From NCBI GenBank assembly GCA_945905815.1, contig CAMDQH010000002.1:27982-91981 (forward strand): a stretch of 64,000 nt of DNA. The letters run 5' to 3'. Shown here one piece after another: positions 25,457-34,688 of this stretch. The notes beneath the pieces were generated by a model. It saw only the letters and a list, made by a program, of their open reading frames with translations. It did not search any database and had not been told where the DNA came from. Numbering within the stretch: the stretch's first letter is position 1; each line of letters starts with the position of its first letter. Both the position numbers and the translations under genes were made by a program. This DNA comes from Bacteriovorax stolpii (GTDB lineage: Bacteria > Bdellovibrionota > Bacteriovoracia > Bacteriovoracales > Bacteriovoracaceae).

Positions 25457-26814
25457 AATTATCCCTTCTTCTTTTTCTTGTTTTATTTCTCTCGGGGTGT
25501 ACATCTGCTCCCAAGAAAAGAACTGATAAACTCTCCATCCTCCAAGGCATTACTTCAGTTAAAGAAGTTGAGTTCAGTATTCTGGCCTCAGTAAACAAAG
25601 TGCTCACTTTTGAACTAAGAAGTGCTGAAGGCGAAATAATTGAACCTGATGAGGTCAAAACCGTTACAAGACCATTTTCAGAATGGGCCATTCACAAAGT
25701 TGTATTTGTCCGAGACCAATTAAAAGAATTTAATCTTTATGTTTATGAGAATAAAATTATTATTGATCAACGTCTGATTGGTAAAGGACAACTGAACCAG
25801 TCCCGCTTGAACCTTGCCGTTTTATCATGCACCAATGATGGTTTTGAGCAGAATTTCAAGATCTGGAATGTTCTTGCAAGCAAGAATCCAGAATATATCC
25901 TAATGCTTGGAGATAACGTTTACGCGAATAGAGAGCCAAATGGTTCATCATTAAGCTCTACACCAGAAAATATTTGGCGACGCTACACCGATGTCAGACT
26001 TACCCTGCCCTTTTATTTCCAGGAAAAGCTCATCCCTGTTCATGCCGTTTGGGATGACAATGATTACGGCCCTAAAGATGCTAATGAAAGTTTTGAATAC
26101 AAAGATTCGTCAAAGGATATTTTTGAGGCCTTCTATGCTCAATCATTGAGTGATGAAATTTATAGCAAAGGTTTTGGAGTTGGCGGACTCTTGTCGCTTG
26201 GAGATTTCAACCTCTATTTCCTAGACGCAAGATATTTTCGATCAGCAAGTAAAGATGGAAAACATCTTGGAACTGAGCAGTACCAATGGCTCATGAAATC
26301 TCTTAAGGATGAATCGCAACCTAGCTTTATCATCAAGGGCGATCAATTCTTTGGTGGTTATCATGAATACGACTCTTATGAAGGAAAACATCCTCAGGAC
26401 TTTTCATTGTTTGTGTCTGACCTAAGAGCGCTTGGAACACCTTTTATTTTCTTGAGTGGTGATCGTCACATGAGTGAGATCATGCAGTTTCCAAGAAGCT
26501 TATTTGGTCTACCTAGTTTTGAAATTACCTCCAGCCCTATGCATGGGAGAGTTTTTGAAGACTCAGGAGTTAAAAATCCTTGGCGAGTGGTCCATATCCA
26601 AAACAAAGTTAATTTCACTCTGATTAATAATCTGGCCCAAGACAATCATTGGTTTATGGATGTTGAAAATATTGGTGAGGACGGCGAAGTTTATTACCGT
26701 AGAGAGCTCGCTGTATTTATCAAAGACCTACAAAACAATCTTAATGAAGTTAGAAAACGTCGACATGGCAAACGCCGGTATCGGAAATCAAGAGGCAAGA
26801 GTAGAAGAAAGTAA
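25453..26814 (+). CDS. PhoD-like metallophosphatase lipoprotein
   Basis: 453 residues with a lipoprotein signal (FLVLFLSGC). The catalytic metallophosphoesterase pattern is of the PhoD/alkaline-phosphatase D type: SCTNDGFEQ, ILMLGDNVYANRE, AVWDDNDYGPKDAN, then IIKGDQFFGGYHE and LSGDRHMSEI. An N-terminal beta-sandwich of about 110 residues precedes it, as in PhoD. The C-terminus is very basic (KRRHGKRRYRKSRGKSRRK), which may bind lipid phosphate or cell-wall polymers. It is the last gene of the ROK operon, overlapping Maf by 4 bases. Confidence 0.85.
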   Translation: MKLSLLLFLVLFLSGCTSAPKKRTDKLSILQGITSVKEVEFSILASVNKVLTFELRSAEGEIIEPDEVKTVTRPFSEWAIHKVVFVRDQLKEFNLYVYENKIIIDQRLIGKGQLNQSRLNLAVLSCTNDGFEQNFKIWNVLASKNPEYILMLGDNVYANREPNGSSLSSTPENIWRRYTDVRLTLPFYFQEKLIPVHAVWDDNDYGPKDANESFEYKDSSKDIFEAFYAQSLSDEIYSKGFGVGGLLSLGDFNLYFLDARYFRSASKDGKHLGTEQYQWLMKSLKDESQPSFIIKGDQFFGGYHEYDSYEGKHPQDFSLFVSDLRALGTPFIFLSGDRHMSEIMQFPRSLFGLPSFEITSSPMHGRVFEDSGVKNPWRVVHIQNKVNFTLINNLAQDNHWFMDVENIGEDGEVYYRRELAVFIKDLQNNLNEVRKRRHGKRRYRKSRGKSRRK

Positions 26815-26839
26815 GAGCGCCATCATTTAGATAGCGCTC
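26815..26839 (+). terminator. Hairpin after the PhoD gene, possible terminator
   Basis: GAGCGC and GCGCTC flank an inner ATC-attta-GAT, making a long hairpin right after the stop, between two convergent genes. Only a broken T tract follows (CTTATTTAT), so its strength is uncertain; it could serve both strands. Confidence 0.4.
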
Positions 26840-26848
26840 CTTATTTAT

Positions 26849-28612
26849 CTACTCTTCTGGTTTTTCTACAGGCTTCACTTCTTCCAGTGATTTTTTACGT
26901 ACCAAAATTCTATCAAGATTTCTTATGTACGTTTTAGATAGTACCTGAAACAAGGAATCGTTTTCAGTGCTTAAATAGGCACCTTTGTTATTTTCGTAAT
27001 CAGTAGTGAGGGCGTTTTGCTCTGCCGTAGTTAGGCCAGTCGGGCCGGTGCCAGCGTCATCAACTGCGCCTGAAAATAATTGTACTTGCGGTGTAGTTGC
27101 ACCTGCACCGGATCCTGGAACAAATGCTTGAACCTTATTCACAGAATTTGAACTAGCATTTGATTCTGGATCAAGCATTGCCTTTGAATTTGAAACTGAC
27201 CCAAGCCCATTCTTGGCGGCATTGGCCTCTAGTGATTTCATCATACTTTTATGTTGAGCATTTATTGAGGCCAATAGGTCCTGCTTCTTTCCACCCTGCT
27301 TATCTAGAGCGGCTTGAGCTTCCCTTAACACTTGATCCTTCACTGCTTTAATTCTTGCAGCGTTTTGTAACAAACCATTAGCAGCTAAGTCTGCCTCGCC
27401 AAATTTCTCCTGACGAGCAGCATTAGTAAATTCCATCGCTTTCTGATTGAATTGATTAATCTCATCAATCTGAAACTTCGGTGTTTTTAGAACCATTGGC
27501 TTAAAGTTCTTGCACCCAGCAGAGGAATATTTTCCTTCAGGTGTCATACACTTACCTGTTGGTTTCAAAGCTGTTCCAGTTTTTGGTTGTGCTGTAAGAT
27601 AATTAGATGTTGGATTACTCTTGATACCGCTACCACCGCTGGACGTGTTTGCCAAAGTCGGCGGAGGAGAATTTGTCGGAAGAGTAGTAGTTGGACTAGT
27701 GGCGTTTTTCCAAGCATCAATTGCTGTTTGAAGTTTCTCTAAATTCTTTTTCGCAGTATCAATCCTATCCTGGAGTGTAGCGGCCATTGTATGCGCAATA
27801 ATCGCAGCTCCACCATAATATGCAGTTCTACCCCAGCCAGTAACAGAAGCGGGAATAGCAAGTCCTACAGCAACCCCAATTTCCGTCATGAGAAGTGTCT
27901 GAAAAGCAAACGCGTTTAGCCCAAGCGTCCCATCACTATCATGATCTTTTGCGGCACTCGCAGTGTATATCAAGGTAAAGGCTCCACCAACACCGATGGC
28001 ATACGGAAGAAGTGTTGCACACGTTAATGTATCTGGAACAAATCCAGAATACACTGGGAAGCAACTCAGGGCCGCTTCAAGCGCTGCAGAAATAACGGAT
28101 ACATCGTAAATAATCGCAACGGCGAGCGTCCATTTATATCTTTTTTCCATCATTTTTCTATTATTATCTTCCTCATCCCAAGCAGCTTGTAATGCTATTG
28201 TTTGAAAATCTTTTTTTGCTTTGAATTCTTCTGTTCCTGGGATGTTCCCTGCTGTACCTGGCATCTGAAGTTTAGAGTCATCAATTTCTAGTGATTCCTT
28301 TTTTCTTTTATGATAATCGGTCTTTTCATTGGCCATCGCTATTTCACCAACTACAAAGGTTGCAGCTCCGGCGGAAAATATAAAATGTGACCAGTGGTAG
28401 GAAGATGGAACGCACATACTCATGCCGACACCACCAATTGCAGTGGCAATCATGCCTGTTTGTAGCATGTAAAAAGCTGCACCTTTTTCAGAACCAGTTC
28501 CCTCTCCATCTTTTTTTGTGTAGGCGTCCATGGCCCTTGGATCTTGCGAATGAGCCGTCATCGGCCCAATAACCAAGCTAAAACACAAAATAAGACTAAA
28601 AATTTTATTCAT
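26849..28612 (-). CDS. Large exported/membrane protein of unknown function
   Basis: 587 residues from the ATG giving MNKIFSLILCFSLVIGPMTAHSQ, with GAGGAAA before it; an upstream in-frame ATG would add only polar residues. After the signal peptide come several hydrophobic segments in the first half (MIATAIGGVGMSMC, FIFSAGAATFVVGEIAMA, WTLAVAIIYDVSVI, IGVGGAFTLIYTAS), then a Ser/Thr/Pro-rich linker with TSPTTTLPTNSPPPT, then a long charged helical region. Many alanine-rich membrane segments and a low-complexity tail are all I can describe; no family recognised. It stands alone, divergent from srkA. Confidence 0.6.
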   Translation of the reverse strand: MNKIFSLILCFSLVIGPMTAHSQDPRAMDAYTKKDGEGTGSEKGAAFYMLQTGMIATAIGGVGMSMCVPSSYHWSHFIFSAGAATFVVGEIAMANEKTDYHKRKKESLEIDDSKLQMPGTAGNIPGTEEFKAKKDFQTIALQAAWDEEDNNRKMMEKRYKWTLAVAIIYDVSVISAALEAALSCFPVYSGFVPDTLTCATLLPYAIGVGGAFTLIYTASAAKDHDSDGTLGLNAFAFQTLLMTEIGVAVGLAIPASVTGWGRTAYYGGAAIIAHTMAATLQDRIDTAKKNLEKLQTAIDAWKNATSPTTTLPTNSPPPTLANTSSGGSGIKSNPTSNYLTAQPKTGTALKPTGKCMTPEGKYSSAGCKNFKPMVLKTPKFQIDEINQFNQKAMEFTNAARQEKFGEADLAANGLLQNAARIKAVKDQVLREAQAALDKQGGKKQDLLASINAQHKSMMKSLEANAAKNGLGSVSNSKAMLDPESNASSNSVNKVQAFVPGSGAGATTPQVQLFSGAVDDAGTGPTGLTTAEQNALTTDYENNKGAYLSTENDSLFQVLSKTYIRNLDRILVRKKSLEEVKPVEKPEE

Positions 28613-28721
28613 ACAATTTCCTCGAGTTCGTTCATGTAAATCCATTTTATCATGCCTAAGAGAATTTATAAGAGGACAAATGTGTCCAGAGGGGCTAAAA
28701 CATAAGGATTATCAGGGACTT

Positions 28722-29813
28722 ATGGTAGACAAATCTGCTCCACGCCAAGAGGCTTACGAGGCAACTTTAAGAGGCACAATGAGTGAACTATTAGGACTTT
28801 GGGGCAAGGAAACCCAGCATTTTCACCTTCTTTCACCCGATCACGTTATGGCAGCGGTAGAAGGACTGGGTAAACGTCTTACTGGCCGGATCATGGCACT
28901 CAATAGCCTTGAGAATAGAGTTTATGATGTTGAGCTTGCTAGTCCAGTCGACTTTGGGAAAGGTTTTGCGCCCTCAAATGTGGTTGTGAAATTTTATCGT
29001 CCGGGCAGATGGAGTAAAGAGCAGATTCTTGAAGAACATAAATTTCTTGATACGCTAATTGAATTTGAAGTTCCAGTGGTAGCTCCGCTTGAATTTAATG
29101 GCTCCACTCTCCACTTGCATCCAGAAACCAATCTTTGGTTTGCCCTCTTTCCAAAAGTTTTGGGTCGCCTTAAAGATGAACTCATTAAAGAAGAAATAGA
29201 CCAAGTAGGAAGACTCATCGGAAGAATTCACAACATTGGTTCCGCTTCTTCTTTTACTCACCGCTTTTCTCTAAACCCACAAACATTTGTGAAAGCAAGT
29301 CGTCTGGAGCTAGAAAGAATCAAGCCTGTAGACCACATGAGTTTCTTGCATTACTTAAAACTTCTTGAGCAACTTGAAACCATTCTTGAACCTGTTTTCG
29401 CTCATGTTCCAGTTCAAAGAATTCATGGGGACTTTCATCGAGGTAATATTGTCTGGACTAGTGATGGCCCAAAAGCCGTTGATTTTGATGACTGTATTAC
29501 AGGGCCGGTAGAACAAGACTTGTGGCTTCTATTTCCTGGTCAAGATGAGGAAGGACTCAAAGACCGCGAACGTTTTCTTGACGCCTATAAAGAGATGACC
29601 CGAAAAGATTTGGTTAGAATGAATCTCACGGAACCACTTCGAACCATGCGGATGGTTCACTTCAATGCGTGGATTACCAAAAGATGGGAGGACCATTCCT
29701 TTCAAAGAATGTTTCCTCAATTTCCAACGGCCAATTACTGGGATCAACAGCTGATAGATCTTAGGGTTCAAGTCGGTCTGATACAGGATCGAAGTGGCAT
29801 GGGATTTGTATAA
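28722..29813 (+). CDS. srkA: SrkA/RdoA-type stress-response kinase
   Basis: Protein kinase-like fold of the YihE/SrkA family, linked in E. coli to envelope stress and protection from stress-induced death. Seen: the N-terminal family signature ALNSLENRVYDVEL, lysine-bearing VVVKFYRPGRWS, catalytic HGDFHRGNIVW (Brenner motif) and VDFDDCITGPVEQDLW for metal binding. Three starts are possible: ATG 28680, 28722 (GGGA upstream) and 28791 (GAGG upstream, closest to the E. coli length of about 328). I use the middle one; the N-terminus is uncertain. Confidence 0.85.
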   Translation: MVDKSAPRQEAYEATLRGTMSELLGLWGKETQHFHLLSPDHVMAAVEGLGKRLTGRIMALNSLENRVYDVELASPVDFGKGFAPSNVVVKFYRPGRWSKEQILEEHKFLDTLIEFEVPVVAPLEFNGSTLHLHPETNLWFALFPKVLGRLKDELIKEEIDQVGRLIGRIHNIGSASSFTHRFSLNPQTFVKASRLELERIKPVDHMSFLHYLKLLEQLETILEPVFAHVPVQRIHGDFHRGNIVWTSDGPKAVDFDDCITGPVEQDLWLLFPGQDEEGLKDRERFLDAYKEMTRKDLVRMNLTEPLRTMRMVHFNAWITKRWEDHSFQRMFPQFPTANYWDQQLIDLRVQVGLIQDRSGMGFV

Positions 29814-29901
29814 TAAGATTCTAAAGAAACGCATTTGACGGATTTTAAGCAGCTTAAACTGCCTACATTCTGGACAGGTGTCGATTAAATTAGGAGTTTT
29901 T

Positions 29902-30369
29902 ATGAAATACAGTCTAATCCTTGCCACTTTACTCTTGGGACAACAAGCATTTGCTCAAACTCTGAAAGAAGCAAGAACAAAACAGGCAATGATTGATCGC
30001 ACAGAACTCCTTATTGAAACAGTTGAGGGTGCTCGAGAAGATCTCAAGAAAGATGATTTTGAAAATGCCTGCAAAAAAATAAAAGAGTTATTTGTCATTT
30101 ATCCTGAGCATGTCAAATCAATTGGAAGTCATTTGGATTTTGATCGCAACCGAACGATCAGGGCAAAAGATCAGGCACTCAATCAACTTATTTTTATCCA
30201 CAGACAATCTCTTATTTGTGACCAAGGAATTGATTGTGAATACGTAGATCCCAAGAAACTAAGAAAAGAACTAGGTCAGATTGAAAAATCACTTAAGAGT
30301 CAGCGTAGAACTATTAAAAGATCTGATACAGGAAATGAAAATAAATTCGAATATTACTATGAATTCTAA
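29902..30369 (+). CDS. Periplasmic protein of unknown function
   Basis: 155 residues from ATG 29902 (AGGAG upstream), with a textbook signal peptide MKYSLILATLLLGQQAFA and cleavage before Gln-Thr. The mature part is charged and helix-rich, with three cysteines in CKKIKELFVIYPEH and CDQGIDCEYVDPKK that may form disulfides, and a Lys/Arg-rich C-terminus ending EYYYEF. No known family. Its stop overlaps the convergent PilZ gene stop by 4 bases. A short palindrome (TTAAGC-a-GCTTAA, 29845-29857) lies upstream and could be an operator. Confidence 0.6.
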   Translation: MKYSLILATLLLGQQAFAQTLKEARTKQAMIDRTELLIETVEGAREDLKKDDFENACKKIKELFVIYPEHVKSIGSHLDFDRNRTIRAKDQALNQLIFIHRQSLICDQGIDCEYVDPKKLRKELGQIEKSLKSQRRTIKRSDTGNENKFEYYYEF

Positions 30370-31193
30370 CTCTGACCTTCGGAGAATTTAACTCCGATTT
30401 TAAATTCGCTCAGTACTCCATCTATAGGACGGATGGACATGATTTGTCCAAATAAAGGGTCATCTAATTCGAAATCATTAAACCCTACGACACGGATGTC
30501 AGAGCCTTTTGGAAATTCTGTTTCATCAAAACTCACAAACCCCATCCCGCCTTGAGAAAGATCAAAAAGTTTATATGGGAGGGGCGTTTCACTAACTCCC
30601 TTAACTAATCTGACCCACTTATCATCTTTGGGCCGGGCACGAGGGGCCGCACGTTGATCTGCATACAATTTATCTTCTTCATCTACAGTCAAACCAAATT
30701 CACTTTTTAGCAACTGTTGATCCCTGTTGGATCTTTGGGCCATCGATTTAACCCGCATAACATCATGAGTGCTGCCAATTTTATTAACCGGAGACGTATC
30801 AATGCGTTTCGTTTTCCAAGGTTTAGCAATATCTTCGCCAATTGAACCTTTTATAAAAATGACCTCTTTATCTTCAAGGACCTTAATCTCTTCCGGTAAA
30901 TTTACACTTATATTGGCCCCTGAAACACTCTGGATCTCGGTTTTAAAAATGACTAAACCATCTTCAGCAAAACAATAAAAAGGCAAACTAGTAACGACGT
31001 TGTTATTTTTATCGACTTCGAAATGTAATTTTCCAGATTCCATATGGAATGCATTTAACCGAGAAGACGAAATATGGCGTTTACCACTATCGGGAGAGAA
31101 TTGCCAAACCACCAAGTCTGACTGGTTTGCCATTAATTGTTTGAAAATTTTCTCAAAAAAGAGAAAACCTGTATCAGATTTGATAACTCTCAT
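30366..31193 (-). CDS. PilZ-domain protein, candidate cyclic-di-GMP receptor
   Basis: 275 residues. The C-terminal ~95 residues form a PilZ domain with both cyclic-di-GMP motifs: RAAPR (R-x-x-x-R, followed by more Arg) and, about 25 residues later, DLSQGGMG (D-x-S-x-x-G). The N-terminal half (WQFSPDSGKRHISSSR, HFEVDKNNNVVTSLPFYCF) resembles a second, degenerate PilZ-like or YcgR-N-like beta barrel, followed by a charged linker. It should sense cyclic-di-GMP in the cytosol; the output is unknown. Single gene, divergent from the yaiO-like gene. Confidence 0.82.
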   Translation of the reverse strand: MRVIKSDTGFLFFEKIFKQLMANQSDLVVWQFSPDSGKRHISSSRLNAFHMESGKLHFEVDKNNNVVTSLPFYCFAEDGLVIFKTEIQSVSGANISVNLPEEIKVLEDKEVIFIKGSIGEDIAKPWKTKRIDTSPVNKIGSTHDVMRVKSMAQRSNRDQQLLKSEFGLTVDEEDKLYADQRAAPRARPKDDKWVRLVKGVSETPLPYKLFDLSQGGMGFVSFDETEFPKGSDIRVVGFNDFELDDPLFGQIMSIRPIDGVLSEFKIGVKFSEGQS

Positions 31194-31280
31194 AACTTCT
31201 CTTGAAAAATCTTTTGCCTAACCGCCTCAGGAAATTCTAGCATAAGGGTACGGATTAACAACAATAGACCAAGGATGGAA

Positions 31281-32045
31281 ATGAAAAGATTGACCGGCTT
31301 ATTCGCACTATTCTTGTCAGTTACTGCTTTCGCACACGAAGCTCAACTTGTTACTCAACATATAAAACTCAATCGACAAAATAAAAGTGCCTGGCAAACT
31401 GATTTCCTGGCAAAGGCCGTTCTCTCTCCAAAATGGGAAGCTGGCCTTCAGGCAACCTATCTAGAAAGATTTGATTTATATGAGAACCGTGCAGGGGCCT
31501 TTGTAGTTTTTAGTCCTGTTCCTAATCTTACTATTGAGGCCCGTTATCTAAAAGGTGATGCGGACGTTGAAATTTTAGCACGGGATCAATACTCGCTAAG
31601 TCTTTATCAAGCGCTATCGGATGGAAACTCACCTTACCTTCTCTATCAAAACTCACTTTATTCAATTACTCACCTACAAACGATAAGACTTGGTTTAGAA
31701 ATTGAAAAAATAAGTAGTCTAATTTTTATTCCTCAAGTCATGTTAGGTCAGGCACAGTTTAAAGATCCAACTGAAGTGAGAGAAGTAAATAGCTACGGTC
31801 TAAAAATCATTTACTACAAAGAGCAACTCTATTCGCTTTCCTTGTATACTTACAAAGGAATTGAGGCATCTCAGTCTTTGATCGGTCGATCAAGCCAGAC
31901 AATTGAGACTAAAACAATAGGATTCGGTGGGGGATATTATTTCTTTAACAATATAAAAACAGAATTCCTCGTCGACTACACTGATCTCGGTAAACTCGAT
32001 AATCAATTTTTAACTTCTACACTTAACCTCCTTTGGATTTTTTAA
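31281..32045 (+). CDS. YaiO-like outer-membrane beta-barrel protein
   Basis: Start set at the second ATG because AAGGA lies 5 bases before it; the product then begins MKRLTGLFALFLSVTAFAHE, a signal peptide. The 254-residue protein alternates short hydrophobic strands ending in aromatic residues, closing with LNLLWIF, so its terminal residue is Phe as in outer-membrane barrels. Strand patterns such as WEAGLQATYLERFDLYENRAG and TIGFGGGYYFF resemble YaiO. The glycosyltransferase gene overlaps its stop; E. coli yaiO also neighbours a GT2 gene (yaiP), which supports the call and suggests polysaccharide export. Confidence 0.65.
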   Translation: MKRLTGLFALFLSVTAFAHEAQLVTQHIKLNRQNKSAWQTDFLAKAVLSPKWEAGLQATYLERFDLYENRAGAFVVFSPVPNLTIEARYLKGDADVEILARDQYSLSLYQALSDGNSPYLLYQNSLYSITHLQTIRLGLEIEKISSLIFIPQVMLGQAQFKDPTEVREVNSYGLKIIYYKEQLYSLSLYTYKGIEASQSLIGRSSQTIETKTIGFGGGYYFFNNIKTEFLVDYTDLGKLDNQFLTSTLNLLWIF

Positions 32046-33352
32046 TGACACAAGAGATTTGTCTTCTCCTTTTAAAATTCACAGGCATTTACTTCTTCAT
32101 CATAAATATCTTCTATGGAACTTTAATGTTTCTCTCTTGGGTTGAAGTCAAGAGATATCGACGTGAAATTAAAAAACAAGTTAATACAGAAATAGTTCCA
32201 GCTGTTTCTTTTATTATTCCTGCCTTTAACGAAGAGTCATTAATTGTAGAAACAATTCAAACGTACCTCCTGCTGCCTCAGGAAAGAAAAGAGATCATTA
32301 TTATTAATGATGGGTCACACGATCAGACGTTTAAATTACTACAAACAATGTTTCAGCTTAAAAGAATTGAAAGTTCGAGTCTTTTTCATTCCATTACTTC
32401 TTCCAATTTGTTTGTTATCGAGGCGATCCATATGGGCAAGGCCCAGGCCCTAAACTATGGCATCAATCACGCAAAATATGATCTCATCTGCACTATGGAT
32501 GCTGACACAATTCCCAATGCCAGAGGAGTCGAGGGATGTCTTCGTGCCTTCGCTCACGACCCAAAACTTGTAGCTGCAGGTGGAATCATACAAACTTTAC
32601 CCGCGAAGGGTTGGCTAAGAACATTCCAAAGTATCGAATACCTAAGAACATTTTTATGTGAACGAATTGGTTGGAGCATAATCGGATCGACGACTCTCAT
32701 ATCAGGTGCTTTCTGTATGGTAAAAAAAGAGGCATGCCACAAGATTGGCGGCTTCAGACATAATTCTATTACTGAAGATTTAGATTTAATCATAAGACTT
32801 CGTAAGGCCTATCCGGGGGATAATCATCGCTTTAAAATTCTCCCAATCACAACTTGCTATACTCAAGTTCCTAAAGATCTAAAACATCTTATGGTTCAAA
32901 GAATGAGATGGCAGTTAGGATTATTTGAAACATTGGCACGAAATATCGATATCTGTTTTAATCCTGCCCACGGGATTCTTGGCCTTGTTGCCATTCCCTA
33001 TTCTTGGATTGTCGAAGTCTTCTCACCCCTTTTGGAATTTACAGCGCTCTTAATTATCCCAACTGCTATTTTCCAAGGATGGATTGATCCCAATTTCGTC
33101 ATAGTTTATCTTGGTGTTGGATTGCTTTTTAATGTCATTATCACCTCGTTTGGAGTTTATATTGATAATAGGTATGTTTCCAGAAACAGAAATTGGTCAT
33201 GCCTTAAAAGTAGTTTTCATTCAATCGTTCTTCACCTTGGCTATAAACAACTAACTTCATGGTGGAGACTTCAGGCCTTATTCAAAAGTTTTGGAAAAAA
33301 ACATGAGTGGGGAGAAAAACCAAGACAAGAAATCAATCAACAGACTCTCTAA
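32045..33352 (+). CDS. Membrane glycosyltransferase, GT2 family (PgaC/YaiP-like)
   Basis: 435 residues from the ATG overlapping the yaiO stop (TAATG). One N-terminal helix, then a processive GT2 domain: SFIIPAFNEESLIV, IIINDGSHDQT (UDP-binding DG), CTMDADTIPN (D-x-D for metal), SITEDLDLIIRL (catalytic T-E-D) and QRMRWQLGLFE (the Q-x-x-R-W acceptor motif), followed by C-terminal helices. This layout is that of cellulose, hyaluronan and poly-N-acetylglucosamine synthases, with the sugar undetermined. With the YaiO-like barrel next to it, an envelope polysaccharide role is likely. The 3' end overlaps the convergent DTW gene by 20 bases. Confidence 0.88.
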   Translation: MTQEICLLLLKFTGIYFFIINIFYGTLMFLSWVEVKRYRREIKKQVNTEIVPAVSFIIPAFNEESLIVETIQTYLLLPQERKEIIIINDGSHDQTFKLLQTMFQLKRIESSSLFHSITSSNLFVIEAIHMGKAQALNYGINHAKYDLICTMDADTIPNARGVEGCLRAFAHDPKLVAAGGIIQTLPAKGWLRTFQSIEYLRTFLCERIGWSIIGSTTLISGAFCMVKKEACHKIGGFRHNSITEDLDLIIRLRKAYPGDNHRFKILPITTCYTQVPKDLKHLMVQRMRWQLGLFETLARNIDICFNPAHGILGLVAIPYSWIVEVFSPLLEFTALLIIPTAIFQGWIDPNFVIVYLGVGLLFNVIITSFGVYIDNRYVSRNRNWSCLKSSFHSIVLHLGYKQLTSWWRLQALFKSFGKKHEWGEKPRQEINQQTL

Positions 33353-34064
33353 AAAACAGAAGACGATGCCCCCATTTCTTAGAAATTTTTCTCTCTGAAG
33401 ATAACTTAAAAGGTTTCTTGCGGTAACCTTGACGACTTGGATCCTGCGCCAATTCAATTTGCTGCTGAACTGTTTTTCGAAAAACCAGCATCAGATTTTC
33501 TTCTAAGTCCCTGGTCTCTTCTTTGCCAAGTTTGTTCAAATCTAAAATCACCTGATGAATCGATTCAACAGTAGATAAACATCCTGGCAACGGTTGATGC
33601 TTAACTTGAAACTCTGAAATTCTTAGAGTATCAAAACTCACACGCGTGAGATGATGCAATTTTGTCGTCAGTTTCATCATCTTTTTAGCACAAGGCCAGG
33701 TGCCATCTATCACGAGAAATTGTAACGGTTTAGTCCCAAGTTTTTCGGCGGACTCAGCTTTTGAAAGGTCGATTGTCTGTTCACCAGGATAAAGAATCAC
33801 AGTCTGATAGTTTTTATCTTCAAGTACTTGAAGAAAGCGCCTGTTTTCATCAAAGCATACATCCACAATAATTTCGGAATTTTTTAAAATCAGGTTACTA
33901 AATCTCCCAGTTCCGACTTTTTCTTTCTTAAATTCCATTGGGTGCATCAGGATAACAAAGCGAGAGTGGGTCTCAAAGGGTCGTAAATACTGGCAAACGC
34001 AGGTCAAAAGCCGCCTGCGGCAGGTAAGACATAAATTCAATTTTAGGCCATTTTCAGCATCCAT
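33333..34064 (-). CDS. DTW-domain protein, tRNA aminocarboxypropyltransferase-like
   Basis: DTW proteins (TapT in E. coli, formerly YfiP) transfer the 3-amino-3-carboxypropyl group from SAM to uridine 47 of tRNA. The 243-residue protein, from the ATG giving MDAENGLKLN, has the cysteine set CLTCRRRLLTCVC, then FVILMHPMEFKKEKVGTGRF, LVIDGTWPCAKKM (the D-x-T-W motif) and QPLPGCLSTVESI. An upstream start would overlap the divergent gene and is rejected. Downstream it runs 20 bases into the GT2 gene on the other strand. Confidence 0.85.
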   Translation of the reverse strand: MDAENGLKLNLCLTCRRRLLTCVCQYLRPFETHSRFVILMHPMEFKKEKVGTGRFSNLILKNSEIIVDVCFDENRRFLQVLEDKNYQTVILYPGEQTIDLSKAESAEKLGTKPLQFLVIDGTWPCAKKMMKLTTKLHHLTRVSFDTLRISEFQVKHQPLPGCLSTVESIHQVILDLNKLGKEETRDLEENLMLVFRKTVQQQIELAQDPSRQGYRKKPFKLSSERKISKKWGHRLLFFRESVD

Positions 34065-34088
34065 AATTTTCTCTATACTGCGACTTAT

Positions 34089-34688
34089 ATGCCAAAAATT
34101 AAAGCTAGAAAACAACAGATCAAAAAAATCGCTCTAACCGGTGGCCCGGGGGGCGGAAAATCCACCGCTGCCCAGCTTTTTAAGCTGGAATATAAGGACT
34201 TTATCTCACTCGTGCCAGAAGCAGCGACTCTGCTCTTTCGAGGTGGTTTTCCAAGAGTAGACTCTCCTCACGTAGTTGAAGGCATCCAAAAATCTATTTT
34301 TCATGTTCAGATTAATATCGAAGATACCTATGCCACGCTCTTTCCCCACCACACCTTATTGTGTGATCGAGGTACTGTTGATGGAGGCGCCTATTGGCCA
34401 AAAGGCCCTGATGATTTTTTTAAAACCATGGGCACCACTTTAGCAAATGAGCTTGAACGCTATGATGCTGTCATTTTTTTTGAAACAGCTGCGGCCGGTG
34501 GCCTTGCAATTGACTTGGGTAATCCTGTAAGAAATGAAGATCAAAAAAAGGCCATCGAGATCGACTTGAGACTCAATGCCCTTTGGTCAAAGCACCCAAA
34601 TTTTGTGTACATCAAAAATGAGCCATCGTTTCTCAAAAAGATTTTAGGTGGAATCAAAGCAATGGATGAATTAGTTAAAGGCAGTTAA
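34089..34688 (+). CDS. P-loop ATPase of the AAA_28 (TTD14-like) type
   Basis: 199 residues with a Walker A loop KIALTGGPGGGKSTAAQLF, VPEAATLLFRGGFPRV, CDRGTVDGGAYWP (Walker-B-like Asp with a following Arg) and RNEDQKKAIEIDLRLNALW. This pattern belongs to a family of small NTPases (AAA_28) also found in eukaryotes (TTD14). Some relatives resemble nucleoside or NadR-type kinases, so a small-molecule kinase role is possible. It starts 25 bases from the divergent DTW gene, and its end overlaps the convergent gene by 18 bases. Confidence 0.75.
   Translation: MPKIKARKQQIKKIALTGGPGGGKSTAAQLFKLEYKDFISLVPEAATLLFRGGFPRVDSPHVVEGIQKSIFHVQINIEDTYATLFPHHTLLCDRGTVDGGAYWPKGPDDFFKTMGTTLANELERYDAVIFFETAAAGGLAIDLGNPVRNEDQKKAIEIDLRLNALWSKHPNFVYIKNEPSFLKKILGGIKAMDELVKGS

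Noticed and set aside
32930..32950. TTGGCACG in the GT2 gene as another sigma-54 promoter
   Set aside because: The -12 GC is missing at the required spacing (CG stands there) and the site lies deep in a coding region.
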